A stretch of DNA of 64,000 bases from Staphylococcus warneri. GTDB lineage: Bacteria > Bacillota > Bacilli > Staphylococcales > Staphylococcaceae. How positions within the stretch are numbered: the stretch's first letter is position 1; each line of letters starts with the position of its first letter. This document shows positions 15,322 through 23,522 of this stretch, in pieces. The DNA lies in the NCBI RefSeq assembly GCF_900636385.1, contig NZ_LR134269.1, forward strand, positions 186,001 to 250,000. The letters run 5' to 3'. The translations under genes were made by a program, and so were the position numbers. The notes under the pieces are model-generated. The model did not search any database, had not been told where the DNA came from, and was given only the letters and a program-made list of their open reading frames with translations.

Positions 15322-16650
15322 CTATTTTTTAGCAGATGATTTTCTTAATAAAATAAAAGCTACGCCTAAAACGAGTGTGATTACAAAGCCAATGTATGGC
15401 GCGCGTGTTCTGTCTTGACCTGTTGCAGGTAATGAATTTGATTGGTGATGAGTTGTTATAGCTGATTGCGGTGTTGTAGTATCATGTGATTGTTGCATTG
15501 AACGACTTATCATTGCTTGGTTGTTAGCATGAATAGGTTGTCCAACTGCATCATGGTTAAAGCCAACATCCGCATTTTTATTAGCAACAATCGCATTGCC
15601 ATTTTGGTCATGATTGAAGTTGTTATCGATATTAATGTCTGAGGCAAAAGGATTGCCGTCTTGGTCATGATTGAAGTTGTTATCTATATTAATGTCTGAG
15701 GCAATAGGATTGCCGTCTTGGTCATGATTGAAGTTGTTATCGATGTTATTGTCAGAAGCAATAGGGTTGCCGTCTTGGTCGTGATTAAAGTCGCTATCTA
15801 CGCTATTAGCTGTCATTAGAGGATTACCGTCTTCATCATGGTTGAAGCCAGCATCCACATTATCATCAGAAACGATAGCATCACCATTTTGGTTATGATT
15901 AAAGTTGTTATCGATGTTATTGCCAGAAGCAATAGGGTTGCCGTCTTGGTCGTGATTAAAGTCGCTATCTACGCTATTAGCTGTCATTAGAGGATTACCG
16001 TCTTCATCATGGTTGAAGCCAGCATCCACATTATCATCAGAAACGATAGCATCACCATTTTGGTCGTGATTGAAGTCGCTATCTACGCTATTAGCTGTCA
16101 TTAGAGGATTACCGTCTTCGTCATGGTTGAAACTAGCATCCACATTATCATCAGAAACGATCGCATCGCCATTCTGATTATGATTAAAATTGTTATCAAT
16201 GTTGTTGTCTACGGCAATAGGGTTACCATTTTGGTCGTGATTGAAGTCGCTATCTACGCTATTAGCTGTCATTAGAGGATTACCGTCTTCGTCATGGTTG
16301 AAGCCAGCATCCACATTATCATCAGAAACGATCGTATCGCCATTTTGGTCATGATTAAAGTTGTTATCGATATTGTTATCAGAAGCAATAGGGTTGCCGT
16401 CTTGGTCGTGATTAAAACTGCTATCGATGTTATTTTCCGCAGTAATAGGGTTACCATTTTCGTCGTGATTATAAGTTGAATCTGTTTGATTAACTTGAGT
16501 GATGGCATTACCATTCGACTGATGGTTAAAACCTTGGTCTACTTGATTATTTTCTATAGTTGAAGCTGAAGCCTCGTGATGTGATGTAAGAAATAAAGCA
16601 GAAGTAGTGATAGTTGCGCCGATTAAGTATTTGATAGAATGATGAGTCAA
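15322..16650 (-). CDS. LPXTG cell-wall-anchored repeat protein
   Basis: A 442-residue surface protein. The signal peptide ends near EASAS (residue 29). Residues 37-378 are eighteen contiguous 19-residue repeats, for example VDSDFNHDQDGNPIASDNN. A short Ser/Thr/Gln/His linker follows, then the sortase motif LPATG at residues 407-411, a hydrophobic span and a basic tail KKSSAKK-like. There is no separate folded A domain: the whole exposed part is repeats. The N-x-D-x-D-G pattern in each unit recalls calcium-binding loops, an inference only. The family name is not recognised. It shares the [VI]Dx[DE]F[NS] motif with the lipase propeptide. Confidence 0.88.
   Translation of the reverse strand: MTHHSIKYLIGATITTSALFLTSHHEASASTIENNQVDQGFNHQSNGNAITQVNQTDSTYNHDENGNPITAENNIDSSFNHDQDGNPIASDNNIDNNFNHDQNGDTIVSDDNVDAGFNHDEDGNPLMTANSVDSDFNHDQNGNPIAVDNNIDNNFNHNQNGDAIVSDDNVDASFNHDEDGNPLMTANSVDSDFNHDQNGDAIVSDDNVDAGFNHDEDGNPLMTANSVDSDFNHDQDGNPIASGNNIDNNFNHNQNGDAIVSDDNVDAGFNHDEDGNPLMTANSVDSDFNHDQDGNPIASDNNIDNNFNHDQDGNPIASDINIDNNFNHDQDGNPFASDINIDNNFNHDQNGNAIVANKNADVGFNHDAVGQPIHANNQAMISRSMQQSHDTTTPQSAITTHHQSNSLPATGQDRTRAPYIGFVITLVLGVAFILLRKSSAKK
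15517..16542 (-). repeat. eighteen tandem 57-bp coding repeats
   Basis: Each 57-bp unit encodes 19 residues with invariant Asp at position 2 and FNH (once YNH) near positions 5-7. Units fall into classes starting VDSDF, IDNNF and VDAGF, which recur as a three-unit (171-bp) higher-order period in the middle of the array. One IDNN unit is missing in one period, which suggests unequal exchange. The last units are mostly IDNNF. Confidence 0.95.
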
Positions 16651-16932
16651 AAAAATCTCCCCTTGAATATATTTATTTATACAGTAAAGAAATTTTATCT
16701 AAGTTATTGTAGTTAACTCATAAAGTTAAATGTTTAGTTATCAAAACTTCGTTATGTACAATCTAAATATAGCATCAAATCATTTGAAAGCCCTATGAAT
16801 CAGGTGTCAATGAAATAACAGTTTTGTCACTCTAATCATCAATCATGAATCAATACTTAATATTATCCAGTATAGTAAGTACTTTTGATAAGGCTTTATT
16901 TTATGTAGAATACGAATAAAGAGGTGAAGACG

Positions 16933-17409
16933 ATGGAAACAGTATATGTTGCTGGAGGTTGCTTATGGGGTGTTCAAGCTTTTTTTAAAACTATACCAGG
17001 TATCGTATCAACTGAAGCAGGAAGGGCTAATGGAATAACATCGAATTTGAATGGTGAATACGATGGTTATGCTGAATGTGTAAAGTTAACATTTGATCCG
17101 GATAGTTTAACTATTCGTAACATTATGTCATATCTTTTTGAGGTAATTGATCCGTATAGTTTGAATCAGCAAGGTCAAGATATAGGTGAGAAATATAGAA
17201 CAGGATTATATAGTGAAAATACGAAACATTTGAATGAAGCGCAAACCTTTATTAATGAGCGAGAGGATAGGGCTCATATTGTAGTGGAAGTCTTACCTCT
17301 GTCTAACTATGTGAAAAGCGCGCCCGAACATCAAGATAGATTGGAACATTATCCTGAAGATTATCATATGTGTCATATACCTATGCATATGTTAAATAAA
17401 TATAAATAA
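16933..17409 (+). CDS. msrA: MsrA-family peptide methionine sulfoxide reductase paralogue
   Basis: A 158-residue protein with METVYVAGGCLWGVQAFF at the N-terminus; Cys in GGCLWG is the catalytic Cys of the MsrA family (usual form GCFW). Further family segments are NGEYDGYAECVKLTFDP, DPYSLNQQGQDIGEKYRTGLY and the C-terminal EDYHMCH. It would reduce methionine-S-sulfoxide in proteins. The ATG at 16933 lies five bases after AAAGAGGTGA; a GTG inside that site is rejected. The usual msrB partner is not adjacent. It is short and somewhat divergent (Leu for Phe in the active-site motif), so substrate preference may differ. Confidence 0.82.
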   Translation: METVYVAGGCLWGVQAFFKTIPGIVSTEAGRANGITSNLNGEYDGYAECVKLTFDPDSLTIRNIMSYLFEVIDPYSLNQQGQDIGEKYRTGLYSENTKHLNEAQTFINEREDRAHIVVEVLPLSNYVKSAPEHQDRLEHYPEDYHMCHIPMHMLNKYK

Positions 17410-17413
17410 AAAA

Positions 17414-17700
17414 CAGGCTGGGACATAAATATATATATTTCAAGTTACATTCATATATAGTCAACCTTGCCGGGGGGATGGGCCCCAAACATAGAGCATT
17501 TCGAAAAGAAAATCTACAGACAATGCAAGTTGGGGATGGACAACGATAAAGAAATACTTTTTCTTTAAAAATTAGTATTTCTTATGCATGAGTTTCACTC
17601 ATGTATTTCTATTTTAAAGTACACATAGCTGTGGCTAATGCGTAAGAACCACTACATAATAAATGATTAGTGGTTCTTTATTATTTCTGTCCTACTCCCA
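17414..17700 (+). repeat. STAR-like dispersed intergenic repeat
   Basis: A non-coding block bounded by GGCTGGGACATAA and CTGTCCTACTCCC. It contains a G/C-rich core GGGATGGGCCCC with AACATAGAG and ACAATGCAAGTTGG, words I recall from STAR-type intergenic repeats in staphylococci. Inside are further hairpins, including one at 17644-17685 with AGAACCACTA/TAGTGGTTCT and a T-rich tail that may terminate the msrA transcript. A related element lies at 45696. Confidence 0.65.
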
Positions 17701-17702
17701 AA

Positions 17703-17733
17703 TAAAAAAGAGGTCACTTAATGTGACCTCCGT
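17703..17733 (-). terminator. terminator of the DoxX-like gene
   Basis: GAGGTCAC TTAAT GTGACCTC is a perfect 8-bp stem; on the minus strand it is followed by CTTTTTTATTT. It lies six bases after the stop of the leftward gene. Confidence 0.85.
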
Positions 17734-17738
17734 GTTAA

Positions 17739-18098
17739 TTATTTGCGTTTACCGTCAAAAGTATCGAATAAGCTTAATGTTGCTAAGCCTAATAAGTCTA
17801 ATGCATGTTGAGCACCTTTTTTACCATGTCCAGCTTCGAAGTGTTTGTAAGCTGCTACACTTAGTACTGAAATTGTAGCTAATGAGCCTAAACGTGAAGC
17901 AGTTTTACTTAAGAAGCTTACTGCGAATAAGCCTGCAGCAGCTGCTTCAATCGTACCAGCTAATTTAACTGATTTTTCAGGCATACCGAAGACATTTGTG
18001 AATGTATCTGACATACCTTGGTCACCTTGTAATTTTGGTTTTGATGCATCGTAAAGTTCTTTAGCAAGTTTTAAATTTGTAGCATAACGTAAAATCAT
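17739..18098 (-). CDS. DoxX-like small membrane protein
   Basis: A 119-residue protein with three or four weak membrane helices rich in Ala, Ser and Leu. The segment PEKSVKLAGTIEAAAAGLFAVSFLSK followed by RLGSLATISVLSVAAYKHFEAGHG (each part of one domain) resembles the DoxX/SURF4-like fold. GGAGG lies nine bases before the ATG. It starts 14 bp after the upstream luciferase-like oxidoreductase gene and is surely in one operon with it. DoxX proteins are linked to redox and thiol stress in other bacteria; here the role is inferred from context only. Confidence 0.65.
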   Translation of the reverse strand: MILRYATNLKLAKELYDASKPKLQGDQGMSDTFTNVFGMPEKSVKLAGTIEAAAAGLFAVSFLSKTASRLGSLATISVLSVAAYKHFEAGHGKKGAQHALDLLGLATLSLFDTFDGKRK

Positions 18099-18112
18099 AA
18101 AAATATTTCCTC

Positions 18113-19165
18113 CTATTTATCTTCAAAATATTTATCTACTATAGGTTTAACCTTTTCCCCGAAAAGACGAATGGAATGCATTGTTTTTTCATGAGGCATT
18201 GATCCAACTGGTGTATGAATCATAAAACGATTAAGACCTAGAGTTTCTACAGTTTCAATAATTTTTTGTGCGACCGTTTCAGGGCTACCTAAGTATATCG
18301 CACCTTCACTTCCAATTTCTCTTTCAAAGGCTTGTTCATCGAAAGGTGGCCAACCACGTTCTCTACCAAGTACATCTTGATGGGCTTTTAATGAAGGGAA
18401 GAATTCGCGTTTAGCTTGCTCATCAGTGTCAGCAATATATCCCCAAGAATGTACAGATATTGGTAATTGAGATGGATCATGTCCATATGATTCAGCAACA
18501 GATTTGTAAATTTCTATATTACGTGCGAACCGTTTAGGATTACCACCAATAATAGCATAAGTGATTGGTAAACCAAATGCACCTGCTCGTAATGATGATT
18601 CAGGTGTACCACCTGTAGCGATAGAAATCGGTAATTCGCCATGTTCTATTCTAGGATAAACACCTGTGTTTTCAACGCTAGGACGTAATTTACCTTCCCA
18701 ATTGATGATTTCATGCTTATTAATTTTTAATAGCATTTGAAGTTTTTCATTAAATAAATCTTCATAGTCATTTAAGTTGTAACCAAATAATGGGAAAGAT
18801 TCAATAAATGATCCTCTACCTATCATTACTTCAGCTCGACCATTAGATACAGCATCTAATGTAGAGAAGCGCTCATATACTCTGACTGGGTCATCAGATG
18901 ATAAAACAGTAACAGCTGATGATAGTTTGATATGTGAAGTACGTGCAGCTGCAGCAGCTAACACAGTTACTGGATCTGACACAGCGTAATCTTTACGATG
19001 ATGTTCGCCTAAGCCATAGATATCTAAGCCTAGTTGATCAGCCAATTCTATTTCTTCTACGATATTTCTAATTCGTTGTGCATTTGAGATAGGAAGTTCT
19101 GATCCTTCCGGCATATGAATCGCACTATTATCGGCAAATGAAGTTAATCCTAATTCAATTTTCAT
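18113..19165 (-). CDS. LLM-class flavin-dependent oxidoreductase (luciferase-like)
   Basis: A 350-residue TIM-barrel flavoprotein of the bacterial luciferase-like superfamily. It begins MKIELGLTSFADNS and shows ELADQLGLDIYGLGEHHRKDYAVSDP-type FMN-site sequence, then VMIGRGSFIESFPLFGY and TGGTPESSLRAG. Such enzymes use FMNH2 or F420 to oxidise small molecules; the substrate is unknown. The ATG at 19165 follows TAGGTGG; an in-frame GTG nine bases upstream lies within that site. It forms an operon with the DoxX-like gene. Confidence 0.88.
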   Translation of the reverse strand: MKIELGLTSFADNSAIHMPEGSELPISNAQRIRNIVEEIELADQLGLDIYGLGEHHRKDYAVSDPVTVLAAAAARTSHIKLSSAVTVLSSDDPVRVYERFSTLDAVSNGRAEVMIGRGSFIESFPLFGYNLNDYEDLFNEKLQMLLKINKHEIINWEGKLRPSVENTGVYPRIEHGELPISIATGGTPESSLRAGAFGLPITYAIIGGNPKRFARNIEIYKSVAESYGHDPSQLPISVHSWGYIADTDEQAKREFFPSLKAHQDVLGRERGWPPFDEQAFEREIGSEGAIYLGSPETVAQKIIETVETLGLNRFMIHTPVGSMPHEKTMHSIRLFGEKVKPIVDKYFEDK

Positions 19166-19410
19166 TATTGCCACCTACAATATATTTTTTATACTGGGTA
19201 TATTATATATCGTTGGTTTTTGAAAGTCAATACTATTTATTCGTCTTATTATTGAGGTTATTTTCGGGGATAAAAAAGCATATTTGTGATAGCAATTTAA
19301 TTTGCGGTAAATTTAAAACTTTTTGAAAATTAAATAGGTTCTTTAGTTTTGTTGATGAAAGTGTAATAATAGTTAACGTTATTATTAATAGGAAGGGAGC
19401 ATCGGTATCA

Positions 19411-20586
19411 TTGGAGGAACAACGTCATTATAATCTTATCACTACGATTCTATTTTTCTCAGGAATTATCGTTATGGGTAGTTTATATACTGCACTTCCA
19501 CTTACAGCAGCATTTGCACATTCCTTTCATATACCCCAATCGGTAGCCACATTAAATGGTGTCATTTTTTCAATTATGTATTCAATAAGTTGTTTGTTTT
19601 ATGGAACGATTTCCGACAAATATGGAAGAATTAAAACCATTTTAATAGGTTTGAGTGGATTGACCATCATTTGTTTTATTATCGGATTTGTACAATCATT
19701 TTCACTATTACTCATTATGCGTGCAATACAAGGTATATTCGCTGCAACCTTTTCTCCAGTAGCAATCACGTATACGACAGAAACATACCCTGCTAAAAAA
19801 AGGGTGACTGCAATTAGTTTTATTAGTACTAGTTTCATGTTATCGGGGGTATTAGGGCAGAACTTAAGTGAACTCATTGTTCATCATCTTAACTGGCATT
19901 GGGTATATTTCACTTTAACTGTATTATATTTGTGCTTAATATTTGTTATTTACCGCTATGTACCAGAAAGCCCACGTCGAAATGCGGATGTACAATTACT
20001 TAAATTCTTTAATAACTTTAAAGATTTCCGTGATAATCTAAAAGTTTTATACTGTTTATTCATCTCATTTACATTATTAATTATGTTTATCAGTATGTAT
20101 GCCATTTTAAATTTATACATTTTATCAGATAAAGTAAATGGAGATATGTCTACAGCATCATTAGTAAAATTATTTGGTGTGATAGGGATGTTGGTATCGT
20201 TGTTAGGAGGCCGTTTAAGTGGCAGAATAGGTATTAAGCGTGTGATCTCACTTGCCTTACTTACAAGTACGTTATCACTTATATTGATGGGAATCACGAC
20301 AAATATTATTTGTATCACATTATTTAGTGTTACATTTGTTGCTGGTATTGCATTTGCGATTCCATCAGTCATTTCGAAGGTAGGTATGACTGTTAAACAT
20401 AATCAAGGATTCTTTTTATCAGTCAATACTGTCATATTATTCATGGGAACAGCAATTGCACCCATTTTAATGATTTATATCGCTAAGTTACCACAATATT
20501 TCTTAATGTTTGTTTCAATCGCATGTATTGGTTTTGTTTCATTTATTGTATCGTTATTAATGCCTAAAGATGAAAGTGTATATTAA
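19411..20586 (+). CDS. MFS transporter (DHA1-type drug efflux family)
   Basis: A 391-residue membrane protein with 12 predicted helices and the MFS motif A-like loop GTISDKYGRIKT between helices 2 and 3, plus RAIQGIFAATFSP in helix 4. It would export a drug or metabolite by proton antiport. The start is TTG, about 11 bases after AAGGGAG. An inverted repeat of ATAATA arms flanks GTTAACGT just upstream (19366-19385) and could be an operator. It is monocistronic with its own terminator. Confidence 0.85.
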   Translation: MEEQRHYNLITTILFFSGIIVMGSLYTALPLTAAFAHSFHIPQSVATLNGVIFSIMYSISCLFYGTISDKYGRIKTILIGLSGLTIICFIIGFVQSFSLLLIMRAIQGIFAATFSPVAITYTTETYPAKKRVTAISFISTSFMLSGVLGQNLSELIVHHLNWHWVYFTLTVLYLCLIFVIYRYVPESPRRNADVQLLKFFNNFKDFRDNLKVLYCLFISFTLLIMFISMYAILNLYILSDKVNGDMSTASLVKLFGVIGMLVSLLGGRLSGRIGIKRVISLALLTSTLSLILMGITTNIICITLFSVTFVAGIAFAIPSVISKVGMTVKHNQGFFLSVNTVILFMGTAIAPILMIYIAKLPQYFLMFVSIACIGFVSFIVSLLMPKDESVY

Positions 20587-20633
20587 ATAAAAAGCATAAC
20601 GAATGATTTAGTTAATAGATACGATATATATTT

Positions 20634-20677
20634 AAACGATTTATTTATAGTGTATAGCTATAAGTAAATCGTTTTTT
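20634..20677 (+). terminator. intrinsic terminator
   Basis: AACGATTTA and TAAATCGTT, extended by TATAG/CTATA, form a hairpin followed by TTTTTTAG after the MFS gene. Confidence 0.85.
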
Positions 20678-20747
20678 AGTATTAGAATTATGCAAATAGC
20701 TATTATATGATTGAAGAAATACAAATATTTAATAGGGGTGAGAAACG

Positions 20748-21434
20748 ATGAATTATTCACCAAAGCAAGGCACTAAATCTCATGGATTGCCACATGATCC
20801 ATTTAAAAGTAGTACAGTACCAAGACCTATCGGTTGGATATCTACAGTTTCGAAAGATGGTAAAGATAATCTAGCACCTTATAGCCAATACCAAAATTTA
20901 ACTTGGGACCCACCTATGGTTATGTTTGCGGCGAATCAGTCAGTATTAGGTGATCACGAACGTAAAGATACTGTGAAAAATGCTGAAGAGACGGGTTGGT
21001 TTGTATGGAATATGGCGACATATGATTTAAGAGAAGCGGTTAATTTATCATCTAAAGCATTAGCACCCGACGAAGATGAATTTGACTACGCTGGGGTTAC
21101 TAAAGAATCATGTATTGAAGCACCCGGATACAGAGTGAAAGAGTCTCCAGTGCATTTCGAATGTGAATATGTTCAAACAATTCGCATACCAACTGGTGAT
21201 CCTGTATCTACAGTGGATATTGTGATTGGGCGTGTTGCCCAAGTGCATATCGATGATAAAGTCATCACTGAAGATGGAAAATTAGATATTCCATCTATTC
21301 GTCCAATTGCACGTTTAGGATATTATGATTATACAGTTGTTGATCAAGTATTCGAAATGAAAGCACCTTATGCTTCTAAAGAAGAATTAGCAGGATTAGA
21401 AGGTAGAAATTTCGATAATAAAAATGATGACTAA
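20748..21434 (+). CDS. flavin reductase family protein
   Basis: A 228-residue FMN-binding split-barrel protein of the flavin reductase-like (DIM6/NTAB) family. It begins MNYSPKQGTKSHGLPHDPFKSS and has TVPRPIGWISTVSKDGKDNLAPYS, the usual flavin-site opening, then VKNAEETGWFVWNMAT. It may supply reduced FMN to flavin mono-oxygenases such as the luciferase-like enzyme at 18113, which is 1.6 kb away on the other strand; that link is speculative. AGGGGTGAG precedes the ATG. Confidence 0.85.
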   Translation: MNYSPKQGTKSHGLPHDPFKSSTVPRPIGWISTVSKDGKDNLAPYSQYQNLTWDPPMVMFAANQSVLGDHERKDTVKNAEETGWFVWNMATYDLREAVNLSSKALAPDEDEFDYAGVTKESCIEAPGYRVKESPVHFECEYVQTIRIPTGDPVSTVDIVIGRVAQVHIDDKVITEDGKLDIPSIRPIARLGYYDYTVVDQVFEMKAPYASKEELAGLEGRNFDNKNDD

Positions 21435-21474
21435 GGTTTAAAACACTTTAGTCATCAACCATTTAATGTAGAAT

Positions 21475-21521
21475 AATAGCCAGTTAATGTGGTATTAGAA
21501 CCCCATTGACTGGCTATTTTA
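21475..21521. terminator. bidirectional terminator
   Basis: AATAGCCAGT and ACTGGCTATT, with further internal pairing, form a long hairpin between convergent genes, flanked by T-rich and A-rich stretches. Confidence 0.85.
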
Positions 21522-21559
21522 ATTTGGACATTCAATATCGGATTTTGAAATCCTTATAT

Positions 21560-22753
21560 CTATAGTAAATCTTTATTTACTTTTTGTAGTTCTGTATAGT
21601 CGCCATCAATGTTTACTTTTGGAGGTTGTACCTCAACTTTTGGAAATAGTAATAAAGCGACTAAACCAATTAAACCATATATAATAAAGGTCATTGTATA
21701 ACCTAAATCTTCAATAAATGGTCCTGCTACCATAGATCCTAGCACTTGCCCAACAGCTAACATTAAAAATGGTATTCCGATTCCTAATGAGGCGTTCTTC
21801 ACAAATATCTTCACACCCCAAACGAGTAGTACACCTGTAATAAAAATATAACTCACACCAAAGATTAATGATGAAAGGAAAGGCACTATCCACACGATAG
21901 GTGTTAAGGCTAAGAGAATAGAAGCAACTGACATTAAGATAACACCAAAAAAGTAGGCAAATTGAATACCATATTGATCAATGATATGGCCAGAAATCCC
22001 ACCAAAAATGCCAGCTACACCGATTAGAATCCAAAAAATTGATAAGGCGATTGGAGAATAATGGTCTGTTTGTTGAACATATGATTTTGAGAAAGTCCAA
22101 AATGGTGCAGTTGAAAAACCTAATATAGTGGAAGCCATAATGATTCTTTTACTTGCACTAATATCTAAAATATTTAAAGAACCTGGATAGATTTTTAAAC
22201 TATGTTTTAAAGATGGAATAACGAAAAAATTCCAAACAGTAATGAGTATGGCGATCACACCATAGATTAAATATGTTGTTCGCCAATCAATAAATACTAA
22301 CATCGCAGTGATACCAGTGAATACTAAGCCTAAACTCGTACCAGAATTAATCCAAGTATTGGCCTTACCTTGTTCTTCCCATTTAATCCATAAAGAAATG
22401 GCGTAACCATAAGGTGGAGAGATTAATCCAGAACTTGCGCCAGCGAGTAAAACACCTAATGACAGTGTTAAGGCATTAGGTGAAATGCTTATCATAAATA
22501 AACCTAATATGACTAACATACTAGCTAACATAATCATGTATTTTGGCCCCGTTTTGGCAGTTCTCAATGTTGCATAGACGATAGTAAAACAATATGACAA
22601 ATAGAATAAAGATGAAATGAGTCCTGCACTAGAAGCACTAAGTTTTAAATCATTAGATATATCAGGAAGAAATAGCCCAAAGCTAAATCGACCTAATCCA
22701 TAAATGGTGGCAATCATGGCAATGCCAGGAAAAACTAATTTATAGAAATTCAT
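21560..22753 (-). CDS. MFS transporter (YbfB/CynX-like), TetR-controlled
   Basis: A 397-residue 12-helix transporter. It opens MNFYKLVFPGIAMIATIYGLGRFSFG with the GRF.(Y/F)G segment typical of YbfB-like MFS proteins, followed by a hydrophilic centre (SLKHSLKIYPG). The gene lies directly downstream of a tetR gene on the same strand, and its promoter region carries the palindrome TAGAACGTTCATTCTA right before the AAGGAG site. That arrangement argues for repression by the adjacent TetR. The substrate is unknown. Confidence 0.83.
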   Translation of the reverse strand: MNFYKLVFPGIAMIATIYGLGRFSFGLFLPDISNDLKLSASSAGLISSLFYLSYCFTIVYATLRTAKTGPKYMIMLASMLVILGLFMISISPNALTLSLGVLLAGASSGLISPPYGYAISLWIKWEEQGKANTWINSGTSLGLVFTGITAMLVFIDWRTTYLIYGVIAILITVWNFFVIPSLKHSLKIYPGSLNILDISASKRIIMASTILGFSTAPFWTFSKSYVQQTDHYSPIALSIFWILIGVAGIFGGISGHIIDQYGIQFAYFFGVILMSVASILLALTPIVWIVPFLSSLIFGVSYIFITGVLLVWGVKIFVKNASLGIGIPFLMLAVGQVLGSMVAGPFIEDLGYTMTFIIYGLIGLVALLLFPKVEVQPPKVNIDGDYTELQKVNKDLL

Positions 22754-22775
22754 ATAGTAACAACTCCTTTTTATA

Positions 22776-22791
22776 TAGAACGTTCATTCTA
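22776..22791. promoter_or_regulatory. TetR operator in MFS promoter
   Basis: TAGAACGTTCATTCTA is a near-palindrome (arms TAGAA/TTCTA) 22 bp upstream of the MFS start. It matches the site TAGAATAGTCATTCTA in front of the tetR gene (11 of 16 or more positions identical), so both are likely targets of that TetR. Confidence 0.65.
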
Positions 22792-22807
22792 TTTTAGTTT
22801 AAAAATG

Positions 22808-22836
22808 AGAGAGATTGATTTAATTATCAATCTCAT
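22808..22836 (-). terminator. hairpin between tetR and MFS gene
   Basis: GAGATTGAT TTAATT ATCAATCTC is a perfect 9-bp stem; on the minus strand CTCATTTTTAAAC follows. It probably ends or attenuates the tetR transcript before the MFS promoter. Confidence 0.65.
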
Positions 22837-22843
22837 CGTTGGA

Positions 22844-23401
22844 TTAATTATATTTAGTTGCTTCATCGATAAATAGGTGGGCAACGTAGCGTGCATGTTT
22901 GGTTGCTTCATCGACACCTAAAAGGGTAGTCATAGAGGTTGTACCTTCCATTAGCAAGGTATATCTAATAGCTAAATCGCGTCCATTTTTAAAATTAGAA
23001 CGGTTGGCTAAATTTTCAAGATAAGTTAATAATCGTTCTTTATGTCCACGTGCGATAGCTTCGATATTATTATCGGTATCGCTATAGTCTTCAATCGCAC
23101 GAATAAACATATCACCAGTGTACGAATAATCTTTCAACCACTTACAGTGTGCATCTACTGCAGCAATGAATGGTTGTTGTGGGGATTGATGAACACCGTC
23201 TTCTAAGTATTGCCAGTAACGCATTTCTCGTTGTTGAAGCACGGCTTCGACTAGTTTTTCTTTAGAGTCAAAGTGGTTATAGAGTGTCATAGTAGCTACA
23301 TTGGCTTCTTGAATAATTTGCTTTAATCCGACACCACGAAAGCCATGTTCGTAAAATAAGCGTTCTGCTACTTCTAATAAATCTTGCTTTTTCTTGGACA
23401 T
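22844..23401 (-). CDS. TetR/AcrR family transcriptional repressor
   Basis: A 185-residue repressor with a TetR-type helix-turn-helix near residues 20-45: GFRGVGLKQIIQEANVATMTLYNHFDSKEKL (one domain, read in parts), where TMTLYNHF is the recognition helix region. The C-terminal part is the variable ligand-binding domain. The ATG at 23401 follows GAGTG at about five bases; an upstream in-frame ATG/GTG is possible. A palindromic operator lies 21 bp before its start and a second one before the MFS gene, so it likely represses both itself and the pump. Confidence 0.85.
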   Translation of the reverse strand: MSKKKQDLLEVAERLFYEHGFRGVGLKQIIQEANVATMTLYNHFDSKEKLVEAVLQQREMRYWQYLEDGVHQSPQQPFIAAVDAHCKWLKDYSYTGDMFIRAIEDYSDTDNNIEAIARGHKERLLTYLENLANRSNFKNGRDLAIRYTLLMEGTTSMTTLLGVDEATKHARYVAHLFIDEATKYN

Positions 23402-23421
23402 TATCATCACTCATTTAAAAA

Positions 23422-23437
23422 TAGAATAGTCATTCTA
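23422..23437. promoter_or_regulatory. TetR autoregulatory operator
   Basis: TAGAATAGTCATTCTA, an imperfect palindrome upstream of tetR, matches the operator at 22776. Its core GAATAGTCATT recurs upstream of the second tetR (24110) and of the UvrA-like gene (274). Confidence 0.7.
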
Positions 23438-23522
23438 GTTAAAATTAACAGTTTTACTACTAGCTGTCAAAGTGTTGATTTGCGATTGATGGCAATGGGT
23501 GTCGATTATCGCATTTCTAGAT

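Noticed and set aside
16272..16514. Open frames in other phases and on the plus strand within the LPATG repeat array
   Set aside because: They mirror the 57-bp repeat; composition (Met/Thr/Ile or Val/Ile runs) is not protein-like.
15517..16542. Regularly spaced repeats considered as a CRISPR array
   Set aside because: Units are contiguous, in frame and coding, with no unique spacers.
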